Of a stretch of 64,000 nt of DNA, positions 45,701-52,028 are shown piece by piece. The first letter of the stretch is position 1; the number at the start of each line of letters is the position of its first letter. The notes beneath the pieces were generated by a model, which was not told the origin of the DNA, made no database searches, and was given only the letters and a program-made list of their open reading frames with translations. Location: assembly GCA_965226645.1 (NCBI GenBank), contig CBDDDL010000004.1, positions 1,178,001-1,242,000 on the forward strand. Direction: 5' to 3'. A program made the position numbers and the translations under genes. The stretch is from Poriferisodalis sp965226645 (GTDB taxonomy: Bacteria; Actinomycetota; Acidimicrobiia; Acidimicrobiales; Poriferisodalaceae).

Positions 45701-45898
45701 GAAGACCACGTCGTCCATCTTCTGGCCCCGCAGTGTGCGCGGACCCTGCGCTCCCAACACCCACGCGATGGCGTCGACCACGTTCGACTTGCCGCTGCCG
45801 TTGGGGCCGACCACCACGGTGATTCCAGGCTCGAATTCAAGCGTGGTGGTGTCCGCGAACGACTTGAAGCCGGACAGGGTCAGTGAGCGAAGGAACAC
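42788..45898 (-). CDS. smc: Chromosome segregation ATPase SMC
   Basis: The 1036-aa SMC works with ScpAB to condense and segregate the chromosome. Walker A is GPNGSGKSNVVDAI (about 33-46). The Q-loop region has RTLRGQKMDDVVFAG near 54. Two coiled-coil arms surround a hinge around residues 440-590. The C-terminal signature LSLLSGGERSL and Walker B FYVLDEVEAALDD lie near 930-975. It is shorter than the usual ~1150-1200 aa, so the coiled-coil arms appear shortened. It lies 64 bases from ftsY, the standard smc-ftsY order. Confidence 0.95.
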   Translation of the reverse strand: MFLRSLTLSGFKSFADTTTLEFEPGITVVVGPNGSGKSNVVDAIAWVLGAQGPRTLRGQKMDDVVFAGTDRRVALGRAQVTLVIDNESQTLPTQTAEVAITRTLFRSGDSEYALNGTPCRLLDLQELLNDAGVGRQQHILVAQGQIEQVLASRPEDRRALIEEAAGVLKFRRRKERAERRLEGTDANVTRLVDLQRELRRQLRPLEKQAEAARRHSELSSELADLRLHIAGWELAGHRAALSASEARRDVLAAQQAAVFQSIAALEAAIDTSQAQLASANAEPSDRLSRVASMSERARGLIGQVYERMRFVERDSGALLASDVVATLTDEHARITAELAELAAADAPEGASESTTPRSDDAPNETGRTAVSDGIGQADAALAAAAAELETAAATLAEADTARRQAMGELQRWIGRSEALSTALRAARESSGIAELEAIDGVLGVLVDLIDIDEGWEAATEAASDGALGAVVVRDDAAAAAALSRLAASETSGAVIALPDPASAGTPPLGDAAALGPGGGEPVRPHVRAACVGHAWANEGVNALLDSAIGSAVCVVGDWAKAFDRAMVERDTVFVTDRGDRFGPRRWCIGTDGPAAAAVALEEARARIVDLTRTSDDAEHAWNEAKEAHEIAAGQHTQRARDAETARRRAATAEARRVAHAQADEARAAARRKRRITLEQRRAVIEHRLAPHDGRRSAAAARLARSEAMLAALDRLSLLLTERGQRLDSEAKRLQVLQAARVELIGRLADRLDTHRRERDAATERREVLRSELASLDVSDAERRTKCEAIVEMLRTDLGANAEAALRAPLPMLPDGVTPAAHVRALRSELSRLGPVNPLALSEYESASERYEFVAGQLSDVRDGRRELHKVIRAIDAEIVATFQGAFADVAQNFAELFGTLFPGGTGTLTLTQPDEPLTTGVELDVRPAGKRVGRLSLLSGGERSLVALAYLFAVFRSRPSPFYVLDEVEAALDDVNLQRFLDLVADFRREAQLIVVSHQRRTMEAADVLYGVSMPPGGSSVVVSERPERAAALIGD

Positions 45899-45979
45899 GA
45901 TGGCGTCAGAAGGTCAATCGATGTAACGGCGGGAGCGAGTCAATTGATACCGCAGCGGGAATGCCGAAAGCTTGATTGA

Positions 45980-46810
45980 TTACACCTGATAGTCGCAGTA
46001 GTGATGGGTCACGCCACGGATGACGGTCGTGAGGACATCGCCTCGCCCGTTGCGACAGCGTTCTCCACCGCGCCCGTACACCTCGAAATACGAATCGAAT
46101 CCGCCAGCCTTGCCGAAGATATCCCGATAGCCGCCAAGTGAGGTCCCCCGATACTTGATCGAGTTGTGGATCGTCTCGACGATGGCGCGGTACAACCGGC
46201 GAATCTCCTGGGTGTTTAACTCTCGTGCCATGCGCTGATACCCGAGCCGTGCCGCGTGCAGCACCTCGTCGGCGTACATCGGGCCGAGTCCGACGACAAA
46301 CGACATGTCCATCAACAGGTCGCGAATGTTGTTGGAGCGTCCCTTGAGCATGAAGGCGAAGTCAGTCCACGGCATCGGCATGTCGACGGGGTCGAAACCC
46401 AGATCGTCCTGTTCGGGATACAGCTTCAGGTAGCGGGATTTCGCGATGACGCGCATCGTCACCTCGGAACCCGAGTCGAGGACCCGCAGTTGGCCTCCGG
46501 CGGTGAAGCCGAGCACGACTTTGGTGTGCTCGATCTCCGGCGTGCGGGCCGTGGCCCGGCGGAACGAGCCTGTGGCGCCCAGGTGAACCACCATCACCTC
46601 ATCATCACCTAAGTCGAACAGAAGCAGGGTGCCGTCGCGCGCCACCGACTCGATCTTCTTGCCCACCAACAGGTCAGCGAACTGCTGCTTTGATCGCATC
46701 GCCGGCAGCGTCTTCTTCGTGCCGGGGACGTCGACCATCTTGAAGCGACGCCCGGTGATCTCCTTGTCGAGGTCGCGCTTGGCGATCTCGATCTCTGGCA
46801 GCTCAGCCAT
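45980..46810 (-). CDS. Fpg/Nei-family DNA glycosylase homologue with altered catalytic residues
   Basis: The 276-aa protein is collinear with formamidopyrimidine-DNA glycosylase: an N-terminal ELPEIE, HLGATGSF near 76-83, the H2TH segment (IRDLLMDMSFVVGLGPMYADEVL in outline, near 163-185) and a C-terminal zinc-finger region. Key residues differ. Fpg needs Pro right after the initiator Met as its nucleophile; here it is Ala (MAELPE). The usual Lys of RRAKYLL is Gly (ARDGTLL). The finger keeps only one Cys of each CxxC pair (CRNG, CDYQ). It occupies the mutM/fpg place between rnc and smc. It is likely a DNA-binding homologue without, or with altered, glycosylase activity. Confidence 0.85.
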   Translation of the reverse strand: MAELPEIEIAKRDLDKEITGRRFKMVDVPGTKKTLPAMRSKQQFADLLVGKKIESVARDGTLLLFDLGDDEVMVVHLGATGSFRRATARTPEIEHTKVVLGFTAGGQLRVLDSGSEVTMRVIAKSRYLKLYPEQDDLGFDPVDMPMPWTDFAFMLKGRSNNIRDLLMDMSFVVGLGPMYADEVLHAARLGYQRMARELNTQEIRRLYRAIVETIHNSIKYRGTSLGGYRDIFGKAGGFDSYFEVYGRGGERCRNGRGDVLTTVIRGVTHHYCDYQV

Positions 46811-47537
46811 GTGCGCGCTCCTCGGGAACGGATTGTTGCTGGATTTGCGTCTCGGTCATGCGGGCATACGCGGCTTCAGCGGCGCGTCGCTCGGCTAGGC
46901 GTTTGGACGAGCCCTCGCCACGGCCCCAGATCTCGGAACCTACGAGCGCCTCAGCGACAAAGCTCGGTCGGTGCGCGGGACCTGAGCTGGACACTCGGTA
47001 GGAAGGCTCGAGGGTGAACTCGCGCACGGCGAGCTCCTGCAGTCGAGTCTTGGCCTCACCGGCGCCGGGCTGCTCGGCCTCGAGGGCGATCAGCGGGCCG
47101 AGCAATCGGTCCACGACGTCGCGTGCTGCATCGAGTCCTGCGTCGAGATACACCGCGCCCAAAACCGCTTCAAACGCGTCGGCCAAGATCGAGTCCTTGT
47201 CGGCTCCGCCCGTGCCGATCTCGCCGCCCCCGAGCAGAAGCGCTGACCCAAGCCCGTAGTCGCGGGCCGCTTCGGCCAAGCTCTCCGCATTGACGACCGC
47301 AGCACGCACGGCACTCAGCTCGCCGGGACGCAGGCCCGGCCAGTTCTGCATTGCGTGATCGCAAACACACAAACCGAGCACTGCGTCGCCGAGGAATTCC
47401 AGGCGTTCATTGGGAATGCCGTCGTGCTCATGGCACCAGCTGCGATGTGAGAGGGCTTCGGTCAGCAATGCGGGATCGGCAAAGCGATGCCCCACGCGTT
47501 CAGAAAGGCTCTCGCGTGCCGCGACAGCGTCGTCCAC
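46803..47537 (-). CDS. rnc: Ribonuclease III
   Basis: The 244-aa dsRNA endonuclease processes rRNA precursors. The catalytic helix NERLEFLGDAVLGL is at about 43-56, and the second acidic patch DSILADAFEAVLGAVYLDAG near 116-135. The C-terminal dsRNA-binding domain (about 160-225) ends near KRLAERRAAEAAYARM. It starts 1 base after acpP and overlaps the fpg-like gene by 8 bases. The start is GTG. Confidence 0.95.
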   Translation of the reverse strand: MDDAVAARESLSERVGHRFADPALLTEALSHRSWCHEHDGIPNERLEFLGDAVLGLCVCDHAMQNWPGLRPGELSAVRAAVVNAESLAEAARDYGLGSALLLGGGEIGTGGADKDSILADAFEAVLGAVYLDAGLDAARDVVDRLLGPLIALEAEQPGAGEAKTRLQELAVREFTLEPSYRVSSSGPAHRPSFVAEALVGSEIWGRGEGSSKRLAERRAAEAAYARMTETQIQQQSVPEERAHG

Positions 47538-47538
47538 G

Positions 47539-47829
47539 TCAGCCGACGCGTGCCATCACGTAGTCGATGGCATCGCGCACGGTCTTGAGATCTTCCAGAT
47601 CCTCGTCCTCGATGCGGAAGCCGACCGTCCGATCCGAGAGCTCCTCCTCGAGGCCTTCGACAAGTTCGATCAGTGCCAGCGAGTCCGCGCCGAGATCGTC
47701 CACGAACGACGCTGACTCCGCGACCTGGGAGGGCTCGAGTTCAAGAATGTCGGCAAGCTGGTTCCGGATGAGGTCGAAGACCTCATCGCGCTCGGGCGGA
47801 TTCTGGCGCACATGGGTTTCGGCGGGCAC
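47539..47829 (-). CDS. acpP: Acyl carrier protein
   Basis: The 96-aa carrier holds growing fatty acyl chains on a phosphopantetheine arm attached to Ser of GADSLALIELVE (DSL motif, about residues 47-58). FDLIRNQLADILELEP lies at about 19-34. The GTG at 47829 is preferred because an AGGAG site lies 5 bases upstream; a TTG at 47853 is an alternative that would add 8 residues. The plsX-acpP-rnc order is classical. Confidence 0.93.
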   Translation of the reverse strand: MPAETHVRQNPPERDEVFDLIRNQLADILELEPSQVAESASFVDDLGADSLALIELVEGLEEELSDRTVGFRIEDEDLEDLKTVRDAIDYVMARVG

Positions 47830-47921
47830 GGCGTCTCCTGCCCAGTTCGGCAATCCGACGCCACCGCGGCGTCGATCAGAGCCAGCCTAGCGGTGCCCAT
47901 TGGGAGAGGCATTGAATAAAG

Positions 47922-48082
47922 GCTGCGCTCACGGGCCGCTCGGGCCCGCATCTCCCGCTCTCGTTCGCTGCGCTCACGGGCCGCTCGGGCCCGCATCTCC
48001 CGCTCTCGTTCGCTGCGCTCACGGGCCGCTCGGGCCCGCATCTCCCGCTCTCGTTCGCTGCGCTCACGGGCCGCTCGGGCCC
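47922..48082. repeat. 45-bp tandem array covering the plsX 3' end
   Basis: Three full 45-base units start at 47922, 47967 and 48012, plus a 26-base partial unit at 48057-48082. The copies are identical by eye. The plsX stop codon (48064-48066) lies in the partial unit, so each unit downstream repeats the last codons and stop of plsX. The units are head-to-tail with no unique spacers. A rearranged relative lies at 2131-2185. The rest of the 234-base acpP-plsX gap has no gene. Confidence 0.9.
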
Positions 48083-49056
48083 TGGGGTGACGGGCGGCTG
48101 ACGGCGGACAATTCACCGACCAGATCGGCTTCGACCATGCGATGGGCGACACGGATGGCGCTCGTGATGGCCCGTGGGCTGGAAGCGCCGTGCGCGATGA
48201 TGCACACCCCTTGAACGCCAAGCAACATGGCCCCTCCGACGCTGTCGGGACTGAGCTCGTCGGCGAGCGGGGCCAGTATGCGCAAGGCCTCGGAACCGGC
48301 GGGGCCACCGTTCGCGAGCCGGTCCAGAATCAGCCGTATGAAGAACGATGCCGTGCCCTCGAGCGATTTGAGAACAACGTTGCCGGTGAAGCCGTCCGTC
48401 ACAATCACGTCGACGGGGCCGTCGAGGAGGTCACGTCCTTCGACGTTGCCGAAGAAGTTGATCTCGGGGTCGGCCTTGAGCAGCTTGTGGGTTTCTTTGA
48501 CCAGTGCATTGCCCTTCTCGGGCTCTTCGCCGATCGACAGCAACCCGATGCTGGGCCGCTCGACCCCGAAGCGCGTGCGGGCGTAGACCGAGCCCATCCG
48601 GGCGAACTGGTGCAGCCACGCAGCGTTGCAGTCGGCCATCGCTCCCGAGTCAAGCAGCACTCGGGGAGTGGTCCCGGGCACGGGAAGTGCGGCAGCGATT
48701 GCCGGCCGCGCGACGCCCGGCAGACGGCGGAGCCGTAGCAGAGCCGCCGCGGCCATCGCACCGGTGTTGCCTGCACTCACCGCGGCGGATGCCTGGCCGT
48801 CACGCACAGCGTTGACCGCACGAGTTATTGACGAGTCCTTCTTGGTCCGAACCGCACGACCCGGCTCCTCGGACATGTCGATGACCTCGGTGGCCTCGAT
48901 CACGTCGAGGGAAGCGCCGCCCGCTGCCACGATCTCGTCGGGGCGCCCAACGAGCACCACCTCAAGTCCTTCGCTGATGGCGTTGAGCGCGCCCTCAACG
49001 ACGGCTCTCGGCGCATTGTCCCCGCCCATGGCATCGACGGCGATGGGCTTGGCCAC
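48064..49056 (-). CDS. plsX: Phosphate acyltransferase PlsX
   Basis: The 330-aa peripheral membrane enzyme makes acyl-phosphate from acyl-ACP for phospholipid synthesis. PIAVDAMGGDNAPRAVVEGA starts the protein. SAGNTGAMAAAALLRLRRLPG lies near 90-110 in outline, and VDVIVTDGFTGNVVLKSLEG near 215-234 is the catalytic-site loop. The GTG at 49056 is chosen for homology. It is 17 bases from the rpmF stop, the usual rpmF-plsX pair. Its last codons (GPSGP) fall in the tandem repeat. Confidence 0.95.
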   Translation of the reverse strand: MAKPIAVDAMGGDNAPRAVVEGALNAISEGLEVVLVGRPDEIVAAGGASLDVIEATEVIDMSEEPGRAVRTKKDSSITRAVNAVRDGQASAAVSAGNTGAMAAAALLRLRRLPGVARPAIAAALPVPGTTPRVLLDSGAMADCNAAWLHQFARMGSVYARTRFGVERPSIGLLSIGEEPEKGNALVKETHKLLKADPEINFFGNVEGRDLLDGPVDVIVTDGFTGNVVLKSLEGTASFFIRLILDRLANGGPAGSEALRILAPLADELSPDSVGGAMLLGVQGVCIIAHGASSPRAITSAIRVAHRMVEADLVGELSAVSRPSPQGPSGP

Positions 49057-49073
49057 GAACGCTATTTCGGATC

Positions 49074-49253
49074 TCAGGAGATGTCGAGTGCCTGGCGGCC
49101 GGCGTACCAGCCGCATTGGCCGCAGACGCGATGCGGCAGCTTGGCCGAGTTGCAGCGGGGGCACACGCTGCGAGGTGCGGGAGAGAGCCGCCAGGCCGCG
49201 GCTCGCCGCGAGCGCGTTTTGCTCTTCGACGTCTTCTTCTTAGGGACTGCCAC
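49074..49253 (-). CDS. rpmF: 50S ribosomal protein L32
   Basis: A GTG-started frame of 59 aa encodes AVPKKKTSKSKTRSRRA at the N-terminus, RLSPAPRSVCPRCNSAKLPH in the middle and RVCGQCGWYAGRQALDIS at the end. The two CxxC pairs (CPRC, CGQC) form the zinc site of the C+ type L32. A GGAG site lies 8 bases upstream. It is 84 bases from the DUF177 gene, and that neighbour confirms the identity. Confidence 0.93.
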   Translation of the reverse strand: MAVPKKKTSKSKTRSRRAAAWRLSPAPRSVCPRCNSAKLPHRVCGQCGWYAGRQALDIS

Positions 49254-49337
49254 AGCTGGACTCCTCGAGCGATGACGGCGACTCCGTCACCCGAGCGGCA
49301 AAGACAGGGGCCGCCGCGGGGCCGCGAGCGAGACAGC

Positions 49338-49928
49338 CTACCGAGAGTGTTCTGGCGAGCCGACGCCCCTAGGGCGCGTGGACGAGCTCTGGTTGCGCAA
49401 GATGTCGAGTGCTGCCCAGCGAGGATCGACAACTTCTGACGAGCCTTCGGGGGGCTCGTCGCCTGATTGCAACAACTCATCGGGCAGGTTGGGGCAATGC
49501 TGCGCATTTGGGCACGGCACCGCTTCGATCGGCAGCTCCAGCAGGACCGCCTCGCGAACCATGAGCACCAGGTTCACGCTCTCGGGTTCCAGCAAGTACT
49601 GCTCGCCCTCTATCGGCGTGGCAGTGAACACCTCCCGCACATGGACTCGGATTTCGCCGTCGAGCGTGATCCAACAGCGCGCACAGGGTCCTTGCCAGGC
49701 CGCAACGATCTCACCTACGACCGACAGCCCACCGCTCGTTCGTTCGAGAATCACGTCGACGCAGACATCGGTGCCCGACGGCACTTCGACATCCGCGATG
49801 CGCAGCGAATTCGGGTGGCCGTCAGGTGTCAGGTCGGACGAGGGCACAACTGCGGACCACTCAAGCTGCCCGTCGTCGATCAGGCGCACCGGCACCGACA
49901 GGGACCGCCGCCGGTCCCTGCGGGTCAC
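49338..49928 (-). CDS. DUF177/YceD family protein
   Basis: The 196-aa protein is the usual companion of rpmF. YceD-like proteins are linked to 23S rRNA maturation or ribosome assembly. GPCARCWITLDGEIRVHVRE near 100-119 in outline is the family Cys-pair segment; a second Cys pair, CPNAQHCPNLPDELL, lies near 140-155 and may complete a metal site. The C-terminus is typical (DPRWAALDIL). Its start ATG overlaps the upstream gene's stop by four bases. Confidence 0.9.
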   Translation of the reverse strand: MTRRDRRRSLSVPVRLIDDGQLEWSAVVPSSDLTPDGHPNSLRIADVEVPSGTDVCVDVILERTSGGLSVVGEIVAAWQGPCARCWITLDGEIRVHVREVFTATPIEGEQYLLEPESVNLVLMVREAVLLELPIEAVPCPNAQHCPNLPDELLQSGDEPPEGSSEVVDPRWAALDILRNQSSSTRPRGVGSPEHSR

Positions 49929-50653
49929 CTCTGATCCTGGTCGAACACCACGGGATGCGTGTGCTGATCAGCGACATCCGTTGCGGAATGGGTGCGCATC
50001 GGAGCGGTCGAGGCGCCCGGCGCGGTCGGAGTGATGGGCGTGGCGACACGCTTGCCCAGCTTGCGCCGCGCTGCCTGTACGGCGATCTGGACCTGATCGA
50101 CCGCGCTCGCGAACTGCGCGAGCTGGCGCTCGCAGTACTCGTCGACCTCGTGGCGGCGGCGGCGCGTCTGGATCTGGGCATCGTCGAGCAACTGGCGCGC
50201 ACGGCGTTCGGCGTTGCGCACCACCTCGGTGCGCTGGACCATCTGGGCGACTCGGCCGCGCGCCTCGTCGATGACGAGGTTGGCGTCGACGCGTGCCTGG
50301 GCCAGCACCTCATCACGCTCGCGAAGCAGCCAACGGGCTTGACGCGTCTCGTCGGGCACTGCGGCGAGCGCCGATTCGAGCAGCGTCATGACCTCGTCGC
50401 GGTTGATCATCACCGACGTCGACAACGGCATCGGCCGGGCGGCGTTGATGATGTCGACTGCCTCTCGGATGAACTCTTCGGCGGTGACCGAGGGCGCGCG
50501 AGGTGCAAGCGTCCGTGCCCCACCGCCCATCGGCGGGGCCACGACCTCGTGTGAATGTTCTTCGGTCGGCGCGACATGCGTGCCGAACGGCGGGTACATC
50601 TGCGGCTGGTGAGGCTGCGGAGGAGCTCGGAGGTCAGAGTCCGGCATGCTCAT
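49925..50653 (-). CDS. Coiled-coil protein, DivIVA/SepIVA-like
   Basis: The product is 242 aa. The first ~55 residues are Pro-rich and disordered; about 95-185 form a charged helix with heptad-like spacing (LRERDEVLAQARVDANLVIDEA in outline, then RNAERRARQLLDDAQI), typical of DivIVA- or SepIVA-type cell-division coiled coils in actinobacteria. A basic tail follows. The start ATG at 50653 overlaps the coaD stop (ATGA). Position between coaD and DUF177/rpmF matches the actinobacterial location of sepIVA-like genes, but the family assignment is an inference. Confidence 0.7.
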   Translation of the reverse strand: MSMPDSDLRAPPQPHQPQMYPPFGTHVAPTEEHSHEVVAPPMGGGARTLAPRAPSVTAEEFIREAVDIINAARPMPLSTSVMINRDEVMTLLESALAAVPDETRQARWLLRERDEVLAQARVDANLVIDEARGRVAQMVQRTEVVRNAERRARQLLDDAQIQTRRRRHEVDEYCERQLAQFASAVDQVQIAVQAARRKLGKRVATPITPTAPGASTAPMRTHSATDVADQHTHPVVFDQDQR

Positions 50654-51135
50654 GCGTTGCGCTCCCCAGATGTGCGTGCGGTCAGCCGTTCTGCCACAGG
50701 GGGCGGAACGAGGTGGGAACAATCACCACCGAACTTCGTGATCTCGCGGATGAAGTTCGAAGCGACGAAGAGATGCTCAGAGCGAGGCGGCACAAAGACC
50801 GTCTCGATGCCGGTGACGGAGTGGTTCATGTGCGCCATCCGCAACTCAGTCTCGAAGTCGGTCTGGCTGCGGAGCCCCTTCACGATGACGTCCGCACCGA
50901 GCCGCCGCGCCAGGTCGACAACCAGTTCGCCGAACTCGACAACTGAAACATTGCCGAAGTGCGCGCTGGATTCCTCGATCATTGCAACGCGTTCGTCGTC
51001 GGTGAACATTGGTGTCGATTTCGAAGGGTTGCGCATAGCCGCCACGACGACGCTGTCGAACAGCCGCGATGCAGCGCCAATCACATCGAGATGTCCGTTG
51101 TGAACAGGATCGAACGAGCCTGGATACATCGCCAT
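50650..51135 (-). CDS. coaD: Phosphopantetheine adenylyltransferase
   Basis: The 161-aa enzyme makes dephospho-CoA from 4'-phosphopantetheine and ATP. AMYPGSFDPVHNGHLDVI at about 2-19 holds the nucleotidyltransferase T/HxGH motif; VKGLRSQTDFETELRMAHMN near 84-103 is in part the substrate loop, and VASNFIREITKFGGD near 126-140 the C-terminal signature. The ATG at 51135 is chosen by homology; the longer frame upstream is spurious. Confidence 0.96.
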   Translation of the reverse strand: MAMYPGSFDPVHNGHLDVIGAASRLFDSVVVAAMRNPSKSTPMFTDDERVAMIEESSAHFGNVSVVEFGELVVDLARRLGADVIVKGLRSQTDFETELRMAHMNHSVTGIETVFVPPRSEHLFVASNFIREITKFGGDCSHLVPPPVAERLTARTSGERNA

Positions 51136-51248
51136 GACCACCGAGAAAGGCCCCTCCAGCTCGAGCCGCGTCCAGTGCGGCGACCGTACCGCGCCAGTGC
51201 GGCAAATCGAGGGACCCCACAAACGCCGCAAGAGTGCGGCGATGGGCG

Positions 51249-51458
51249 CTATTCGCTCGAGTCCGAGTCCTCGAGGACAATGTCCCAGCGGTCGCCGCAG
51301 TCGCTGCAGCGGTAGGCGACGACATCGCCGGCGCAGAAGCCCCAATCCGGCTCGGGAAAGCTGAGGAGGCCACAGCGTCCCCCGCAGTCCACGCAGATGA
51401 TCTCGGCGGGCGCGTCGGCGGGACCCGGGTTTCGGCGTTCGCTGGGTGCGTTGGACAC
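51249..51458 (-). CDS. Small zinc-ribbon-like protein
   Basis: The 69-aa product has CVDCGGRCG at about 22-30 and CSDCGDRWD near 51-59, a four-Cys zinc ribbon, with an acidic C-terminus. Family is not recognised. It is divergent from rsmD (34-base gap) and 113 bases upstream of coaD on the same strand. Real protein status rests on the well-spaced Cys pairs and its clean gap position. Confidence 0.65.
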   Translation of the reverse strand: MSNAPSERRNPGPADAPAEIICVDCGGRCGLLSFPEPDWGFCAGDVVAYRCSDCGDRWDIVLEDSDSSE

Positions 51459-51492
51459 CGACCCAGTGTCGCACTGGGCCTACGGTGACGCC

Positions 51493-52020
51493 ATGCGGGT
51501 CGTCGGCGGAGCACTGGGCGGGCGCCGGCTCGCGGCCGCGGACGGCATCCGGCCGACATCGGGTCGCGCCCGTGAGGCCATCTTCAACATGCTGGCGAGC
51601 ATGCAACTGCCCGAGGGCGCAACGGTGCTGGATTTGTTCGCTGGAACTGGCGCTCTCGGCATCGAGGCGCTTTCACGAGGTGCGACACATGTGACATTCG
51701 TCGACTCGGGTTCGTCCGCGCACGAAGCCATCTCGACGAACCTCGCCCAGCTGGGCGTCGCCGGGCTCGCCAAGGTCGTGCGCTCGGACGCGATTCGGTA
51801 CCTAACGGGTGACGGCGGCGCCGGCGGCGCGCGGTTCGACATCGTGTTCGCAGATCCGCCGTACCTATTCGATGGCTGGGAAGAGCTGCTCGGGTCAGTG
51901 GTCGCCGATGTGGTCGTCTGCGAATCCGACCGCGAAATCACCGAGTCCCACTGGCAGACGTATCGGGTCCGCCGTTATGGCACTCCCGTCGTCACGGTAT
52001 TGCTGCGCGACGACGAGTGA
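51493..52020 (+). CDS. rsmD: 16S rRNA (guanine-966-N2) methyltransferase
   Basis: The 175-aa SAM-dependent methyltransferase starts with RVVGGALGGRRLAAADGIRP and RPTSGRAREAIFNML, typical of RsmD. LDLFAGTGALGIEALSRGA near 49-67 is the SAM-binding motif and FADPPY near 121 the catalytic NPPY-type motif. The ATG at 51493 is preferred over an in-frame upstream start because homology begins there. It converges with recG, 8 bases apart. Confidence 0.94.
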   Translation: MRVVGGALGGRRLAAADGIRPTSGRAREAIFNMLASMQLPEGATVLDLFAGTGALGIEALSRGATHVTFVDSGSSAHEAISTNLAQLGVAGLAKVVRSDAIRYLTGDGGAGGARFDIVFADPPYLFDGWEELLGSVVADVVVCESDREITESHWQTYRVRRYGTPVVTVLLRDDE

Positions 52021-52028
52021 CGAGACCG

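Noticed and set aside
47922..48082. Possible CRISPR array
   Set aside because: The 45-mers are head-to-tail with no unique spacers and no cas genes nearby; it is a tandem duplication.
50650..51606. 318-codon frame including coaD
   Set aside because: Homology starts at MAMYPGSFDP; the upstream part overlaps the zinc-ribbon gene and rsmD region out of frame.
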